This document shows, piece by piece, positions 7,887-11,202 of a DNA stretch of 11,202 nucleotides. The position numbers were made by a program, and so were the translations under genes. The first letter of the stretch is position 1, and each line of letters starts with the position of its first letter. The notes under the pieces were generated by a model that had not been told where the DNA came from, made no database searches, and saw only the letters and a program-made list of their open reading frames with translations. The stretch is from contig JAIWOS010000107.1 in the NCBI GenBank assembly GCA_020217265.1, positions 1 to 11,202 of the forward strand, given 5' to 3'. This DNA is from Thiobacillus sp. Its GTDB lineage: Bacteria > Pseudomonadota > Gammaproteobacteria > Burkholderiales > Thiobacillaceae.

Positions 7887-7984
7887 ACATTTGGCCCGCC
7901 TTTCGAACCCGCCCCCCGCGCGATGAAAAACCCCGGCCGGGCTGCTACCATTGCAAAGATTATTCAATAACAAAATCCCTCATC

Positions 7985-8953
7985 GTGTCCCTGGAGCGCC
8001 TGCAAACCTTTCTGGCCGACGACATGCGTGCCGTCGACCAAGTCATCCGTCACAGCCTGTATTCAGACGTGGTCCTGATCCGGCAGGTGTCCGAATACAT
8101 CATCAACAGTGGCGGCAAGCGCCTGCGCCCTGCGCTGGTGCTGCTTTCGGCCGGATGTTTCGACTATGCCGGCCGCGCCCATCACGAACTCGCCGCCGTG
8201 GTCGAATTCATTCACACCGCCACCCTGCTGCACGACGACGTGGTCGACGAATCCGAACTGCGGCGTGGGCGCAAAACCGCCAACGCGCTGTTCGGCAACG
8301 CCGCCAGCGTGCTGGTCGGCGATTTTCTGTACTCGCGCGCCTTCCAGATGATGGTTGCGATCGACAACATGGAAGTCATGCGCATCCTGTCGGACGCCAC
8401 CAATACCATCGCCGAAGGCGAAGTGCTGCAGTTGCTCAACTGTCACGACCCCGATATCGACGAGGAAAGCTACCTGCGCGTCATCCGCTACAAGACCGCC
8501 AAGCTGTTCGAGGCTGCCGGCCGCCTCGGCGCAGTCATCGGCTGCGGCACCGAGGCCGAAAAGGACGCGCTGGGCCGCTATGGCATGCACCTTGGCACCG
8601 CATTCCAGTTGATCGACGACGTGCTCGATTATTCGGGCGATTTCCTCAAAACCGGAAAAAACATCGGCGACGATCTGGCCGAGGGCAAACCCACCCTGCC
8701 CCTGCTATACGCAATGAAGCACGGCACTCCCGAGCAGGCTGCACGCATTCGTGAAGCCATCGAGCACGGCGGACTCACGGAGTTCCAGAGCGTGCTCGCC
8801 GCGATCAAGGATACGAACGCCCTGCAGTACACGCGGGAGCAGGCGCAACGCGAAATCCGCATCGCCAACGACGCAATTTCTGTTCTGCCTGATTCAAATT
8901 CCAAATCAGCTTTGCTACAATTAGCGGCTTTCGCGGTGGACCGTAGTTTCTGA
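7985..8953 (+). CDS. ispB: Polyprenyl (octaprenyl) diphosphate synthase
   Basis: A 322-residue trans-prenyl transferase (E. coli IspB is 323). It extends farnesyl diphosphate with isopentenyl diphosphate to make the ubiquinone side chain; eight isoprene units are inferred from the family, not shown by the sequence. The first aspartate-rich motif is DDVVD (84-88, after TLLHDD), the second is DDVLD (211-215), and GGKRLRP lies near residue 42. KTAKLFEAA and the GDDLAEGKPTLPLLYA segment are also typical. Translation starts at a GTG (7985) matching the family N terminus; no good ribosome site precedes it. The gene is divergent from rplU, a common arrangement in proteobacteria. The promoter for the following tRNA gene appears to lie within its last 20 codons. 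Confidence 0.96.
   Translation: MSLERLQTFLADDMRAVDQVIRHSLYSDVVLIRQVSEYIINSGGKRLRPALVLLSAGCFDYAGRAHHELAAVVEFIHTATLLHDDVVDESELRRGRKTANALFGNAASVLVGDFLYSRAFQMMVAIDNMEVMRILSDATNTIAEGEVLQLLNCHDPDIDEESYLRVIRYKTAKLFEAAGRLGAVIGCGTEAEKDALGRYGMHLGTAFQLIDDVLDYSGDFLKTGKNIGDDLAEGKPTLPLLYAMKHGTPEQAARIREAIEHGGLTEFQSVLAAIKDTNALQYTREQAQREIRIANDAISVLPDSNSKSALLQLAAFAVDRSF
8893..8921 (+). promoter_or_regulatory. Candidate promoter of tRNA-Pro, inside the 3' end of ispB
   Basis: TTCAAA (8893-8898), a 17-nt spacer and TACAAT (8916-8921) give 4/6 and 5/6 matches to sigma-70 hexamers. This is in a locally AT-rich patch unlike the GC-rich coding sequence around it. Transcription would start near 8928, about 87 nt before the mature tRNA 5' end. 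Confidence 0.6.
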
Positions 8954-8965
8954 ACGCGAAAAATT

Positions 8966-9004
8966 CCCGGTAGTTCAAATCAAACCGGGTTCCTCTGGAA
9001 CCCG
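8966..9004 (+). other. Two mutually exclusive hairpins in the tRNA-Pro leader
   Basis: CCCGGT (8966-8971) can pair with ACCGGG (8984-8989). CGGGTTCC (8986-8993) can instead pair with GGAACCCG (8997-9004) around a 3-nt loop. The two stems share bases 8986-8989, so only one can form. No T tract follows, so neither is a standard terminator. They may help end ispB transcripts or present the tRNA precursor for processing. Confidence 0.5.
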
Positions 9005-9014
9005 CCATCTGCCT

Positions 9015-9091
<77 letters not shown>

Positions 9092-9209
9092 CTTTCTCCA
9101 TCTCGGATCAAGGCGCTATGTGATTTTTTCGCGTGCACCATTTTCGTGCCGCGACAAATCTGCGACACCTTTGCTGCCCTTTGCCTAACCCAACCGTTAA
9201 ACGACGTCC
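9092..9209. other. Non-coding stretch downstream of tRNA-Pro
   Basis: Neither strand has a convincing gene or a strong terminator here. Base composition is less GC-rich than the surrounding genes. No second copy of the tRNA 3' end is visible in the window, so an attachment-site pair cannot be shown. The stretch between 9481 and 9645 is likewise without a supported gene. Confidence 0.5.
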
Positions 9210-9480
9210 CTAGTGTTTCCGTTCACTGAATTCCGACCCGGGATTATCATAATTAAAATCCCAGGGCTGACAGGCAAGGTTTACGAACAGGGCGGTGCCG
9301 TCCGGGTCAAGCCGGATATACATCGCGCCGGTTTCGTTCTCGATGCCATACTTCAGCATCCAGGTTGTCATTCGGTATGTCTGGCCATTTGCGCTTGAAT
9401 TCGATGGTGAAGCTCGCCATGGACATGCGTAGAGGACGTGCTTCTGGATACTGACCGCTGACAAGCAAAATGTAGCTCAT
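9210..9480 (-). pseudogene. Small unrecognised gene, apparently frameshifted
   Basis: An ATG at 9480 follows a strong Shine-Dalgarno sequence and opens a 57-codon frame that stops at 9307. Its early part has plausible codon use (for example SFTIEFKRKW, residues 23-32). The next frame, reached by a +1 shift, is open from about 9464 down to a TAG at 9210-9212 and encodes protein-like sequence such as ENETGAMYIRLDPDGTALF and ACQPWDFNYDN. Joined, they would give about 90 residues. A one-base insertion (mutation or sequencing error) somewhere between 9464 and 9309 is the simplest explanation; the point cannot be fixed by eye. A real 57-aa or 84-aa product in one frame is possible. I do not recognise the family, and no membrane segment or signal peptide is evident. 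Confidence 0.45.
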
Positions 9481-9482
9481 GC

Positions 9483-9500
9483 GCACTCCTCCCAGAGTGC
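9483..9500 (-). promoter_or_regulatory. Shine-Dalgarno sequence inside a small hairpin before the ORF at 9480
   Basis: On the minus strand a 6-bp stem (GCACTC with GAGTGC) encloses the loop TGGGAG. The GGGAGGAG ribosome site spans the loop and the 3' arm and ends 5 nt before the ATG. Folding would partly mask the site, so translation could be sensitive to the structure. Confidence 0.45.
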
Positions 9501-9571
9501 AGTGTTTCCCACCATTTCCCCGCAGCGATGAGGCGGCCCGGGTGCATTGCGCGAGCCGAAATGTTGGCCGA

Positions 9572-9601
9572 ACTCTACTGGGGCATTTGCGGCACCGTCA
9601 A
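9572..9601 (-). promoter_or_regulatory. Weak candidate promoter for the ORF at 9480
   Basis: On the minus strand TTGACG (plus 9596-9601) lies 18 nt before TAGAGT (plus 9572-9577), 5/6 and 4/6 matches to sigma-70 hexamers. Transcription would start about 85 nt before the ATG at 9480. In GC-rich DNA such a match could occur by chance. Confidence 0.3.
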
Positions 9602-9645
9602 GCGCGGCAGTGTTACACCCAACGGAAATGCATTTTCCGCCCCCC

Positions 9646-10101
9646 TCACCCCAGCGCCCGCCCCACGAACACCACCGCGATCGTCACCAGCCCCAGGATC
9701 AGGTTGATGCCGATCAGTTGACGGATCTGGCCCAGCGCGGCGCCGCCGGCTTTCCAGTCCTGCGCGGCAACGGCGCCCTTGAGCTTTTTGTAGGGGGCGA
9801 AGAAGACGTGGCCGAAGATGGCCATCATGACGAGGCCAAGCGCGAGCATGGCCAGCGCGTAGTGCGGGGCGCTTGTGCCGCCGAAGACCGCGATCAGGTG
9901 CAGACCAGTGGCGAGGATGAGCGCGACGGAGAGCCACACCCAGGGAAAAAACTTGCCGAAGACGCCGGCCCACAGGGTGAGCCGCTGCGGCGGTTCGAGC
10001 ACGCTGGCGGCGACAGGCCGCAGCGCCATGTAGGCGAAGAACATGCCGCCGACCCAAACGACGACGCCGAGGACGTGCAGCAGATAGACGAGGTTTTGCA
10101 T
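9646..10101 (-). CDS. CopD-like integral membrane protein
   Basis: A 151-residue inner-membrane protein with about four transmembrane helices (roughly residues 4-24, 48-70, 80-102 and 128-148). The sequence HVLGVVVWVGGMFFAYMALRP resembles the CopD family, members of which are linked to copper transport or are of unknown role. His9 in the first helix, His68 and His97 could bind heme or copper, but this is not established. A short basic loop (PYKKLKG) precedes the last part. The ATG at 10101 has a good ribosome site (AGGAG, plus 10108-10112) that overlaps the rnhB stop codon, and the rnhB stop lies 9 nt upstream, so it is co-transcribed with rnhB. No terminator is evident after its stop. The CopD-like label rests on general resemblance. 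Confidence 0.8.
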   Translation of the reverse strand: MQNLVYLLHVLGVVVWVGGMFFAYMALRPVAASVLEPPQRLTLWAGVFGKFFPWVWLSVALILATGLHLIAVFGGTSAPHYALAMLALGLVMMAIFGHVFFAPYKKLKGAVAAQDWKAGGAALGQIRQLIGINLILGLVTIAVVFVGRALG

Positions 10102-10110
10102 GGTGTGCTC

Positions 10111-10707
10111 CTAGAACAAACGGGACTGGTCGAGAACGCGCTTGACCGGCGCGAACGTGCGGCGGTGCTGCGGACAGGCGCCGTAGGCTTTCAGCGCGTC
10201 GAGGTGCTGGGCGGTGCCATAGCCCATGTGCTGGGCGAAGCCGTATTCGGGGTGGGCCTCGTGCAGATGGCGCATGAAGCGGTCGCGCGCGGTCTTGGCG
10301 AGGATGGAGGCGGCGGCGATCGATGCCACCTTGTCGTCGCCCTTGACGACGGCCTGTGAGCGCCACGGCCACTCGGGGCAGCGGTTGCCGTCGACCCACA
10401 CTTCGCCGGGGCTGCGGCCGAGCCCTGCGACGGCGCGCCGCATCGCGAGCAGGGTGGCCTGCAGGATGTTGAGCGTGTCGATCTCCTCGACGCTGGCTTC
10501 AGCCACGCACCAGGCGACGGCGTCGCGCTGGATGACGCCGGCCAGCCGCTCGCGCGCGGCGGGTGAGAGTTTCTTGGAATCGCGCAGGCCGTCGATGCGG
10601 CGTTCGGGGTCGAGCATGACGGCGGCGGCGACGACCGGGCCGGCCAGCGGGCCGCGCCCGGCTTCGTCCACGCCGCACAGGCCGAGCGGCCCCCAGTGCA
10701 GCTTCAT
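10111..10707 (-). CDS. rnhB: Ribonuclease HII
   Basis: A 198-residue RNase HII, which removes ribonucleotides and RNA primers from DNA-RNA hybrids in the cytoplasm. The four catalytic acids are in place: Asp14 and Glu15 in [14 protein letters not shown], Asp106 in VWVDGN and Asp124 in [17 protein letters not shown], with the family's spacing. The frame remains open upstream to 10899, but that part overlaps lpxB and is Arg-rich shadow sequence. The ATG at 10707 fits the family, has a GGAGG ribosome site 7 nt upstream and overlaps the lpxB stop by 4 nt (ATGA), implying translational coupling. The lpxB-rnhB order is common in proteobacteria. Confidence 0.97.
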   Translation of the reverse strand: MKLHWGPLGLCGVDEAGRGPLAGPVVAAAVMLDPERRIDGLRDSKKLSPAARERLAGVIQRDAVAWCVAEASVEEIDTLNILQATLLAMRRAVAGLGRSPGEVWVDGNRCPEWPWRSQAVVKGDDKVASIAAASILAKTARDRFMRHLHEAHPEYGFAQHMGYGTAQHLDALKAYGACPQHRRTFAPVKRVLDQSRLF

Positions 10708-11202
10708 GCGCCCGCCTCCAGATACGGTGAAAGCGCGTCGGCAATGCGGGCGGCGGCGTTCTGCCGCAACGCCGCATGCATGTCGCGAAAGCGGCCAATC
10801 ACGCTTTCGCGCCGTGACGTATCGTCCAGCCAGGCGAGCGCGTCGGCGGCGAGGTTTTCGGCGGTCGCGGCTTCCTGGATGCGTTCGGGCACGATGCATT
10901 CGCGCGCGAGGATGTTGGGCAGCCCCACCCAGGGCAGCAGCGCCTTTCTGCGCATGAGCCAGGCGGTGAGCGCCGGCACGCGGTAGGTGATGACCATGGG
11001 TTTTTTGAACAGCGCGGTTTCCAGCGTGGCGGTACCCGAGGCGACGAGCGCGACGTCGCAGGCGGCGAGCGCGGTGTGCGACTGGCCTTCGAGCACCGTG
11101 AGTTCGAGTTCGCGCCCGGCGCGCGCCTGCGCGATCAAGGCCGCGGCGGCGGGACTCGCGGCCGGCAGCACAAAGCGCGCGCCGGGGCAGCGCTGCCGGA
11201 TG
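10704..11202 (-). CDS. lpxB: Lipid-A-disaccharide synthase, C-terminal part (5' end outside window)
   Basis: The C-terminal 165 residues or so of LpxB, a family-19 glycosyltransferase at the inner membrane. It joins UDP-2,3-diacylglucosamine and lipid X into the lipid A disaccharide. The frame is open to the window edge; the GTG at 11171 is internal (preceded by Ala-Arg-Phe and followed by Leu-Pro-Ala), so it is not a start. Diagnostic segments are [34 protein letters not shown] and [13 protein letters not shown], which belong to the nucleotide-sugar binding half and the membrane-associating region. The stop overlaps the rnhB start. The upstream remainder, and probably lpxA, lie beyond 11202. 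Confidence 0.96.
   Translation of the reverse strand, partial: IRQRCPGARFVLPAASPAAAALIAQARAGRELELTVLEGQSHTALAACDVALVASGTATLETALFKKPMVITYRVPALTAWLMRRKALLPWVGLPNILARECIVPERIQEAATAENLAADALAWLDDTSRRESVIGRFRDMHAALRQNAAARIADALSPYLEAGA

Noticed and set aside
5578..7926. 782-codon open frame on the plus strand
   Set aside because: It runs out of frame through cbbO and antisense to obgE, rpmA and rplU, all firmly identified. The product is Arg/Ala/His-rich low-sense sequence typical of shadow frames in GC-rich DNA.
7932..7941. CCCGGCCGGG palindrome before ispB as a terminator
   Set aside because: The loop would be too small, and no upstream gene on either strand needs a terminator at this point.
9547..10359. 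270-codon plus-strand frame
   Set aside because: It is antisense to the CopD-like gene and rnhB, and its Glu/Asp/Arg/Gly-rich composition is that of a shadow frame.
9575..10399. 274-codon minus-strand frame
   Set aside because: It overlaps rnhB and the CopD-like gene in another frame on the same strand; the product is Arg/Pro-rich and without motifs.
10708..10899. N-terminal extension of rnhB
   Set aside because: It is an Arg-rich stretch that overlaps lpxB; the ATG at 10707 has the ribosome site and matches the family start.

Overview
The window looks like chromosomal DNA of a high-GC, sulfur-oxidising, probably autotrophic betaproteobacterium, closest in character to Thiobacillus and its relatives. 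Reasons: a dissimilatory adenylylsulfate (APS) reductase alpha subunit (aprA), a CbbQ/CbbO pair, and ordinary Gram-negative housekeeping genes (rplU-rpmA-obgE with divergent ispB, and lpxB-rnhB). The genus is inferred from gene content and the look of the proteins; no search was run.

Layout. (1) 2-1240, + strand: the 3' part of aprA, closed by a strong intrinsic terminator whose 3' arm and T tract recur twice in an imperfect tandem repeat (1281-1364). (2) 1489-6106, + strand: a tight five-gene cluster with gaps of 5, 14 and 16 nt and one 4-nt overlap. It encodes a YkgJ-type cysteine-cluster protein, a small exported DUF4124 protein, a CbbQ/NorQ-type AAA+ ATPase, a CbbO/NorD-type VWA-domain protein and an unrecognised 91-aa protein. 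(3) 6103-7818, - strand: rplU, rpmA, a terminator, then obgE, whose stop codon interlocks with that of the 91-aa gene. A near-consensus sigma-70 promoter precedes rplU. (4) 7985-8953, + strand: ispB, divergent from rplU. (5) tRNA-Pro(CGG) at 9015-9091, probably with its own promoter inside the 3' end of ispB. (6) 9092-9645: a weakly coding stretch whose only candidate gene is a small, apparently frameshifted minus-strand ORF with a strong Shine-Dalgarno sequence. (7) 9646-11202, - strand: lpxB (partial), rnhB and a CopD-like membrane protein.

How the genes fit together. AprA oxidises sulfite plus AMP to APS in sulfur oxidisers, providing electrons and, through ATP sulfurylase, ATP. CbbQ and CbbO form an AAA+/VWA remodelling complex best known for activating RuBisCO; the related NorQ/NorD pair supports nitric oxide reductase maturation. 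No RuBisCO or nor structural gene is visible here, so the client of this pair is open. The most interesting part is therefore the ykgJ-DUF4124-cbbQ-cbbO-91-aa cluster beside aprA. The remainder is ordinary translation, GTPase, quinone side-chain, lipid A and RNase HII genes.
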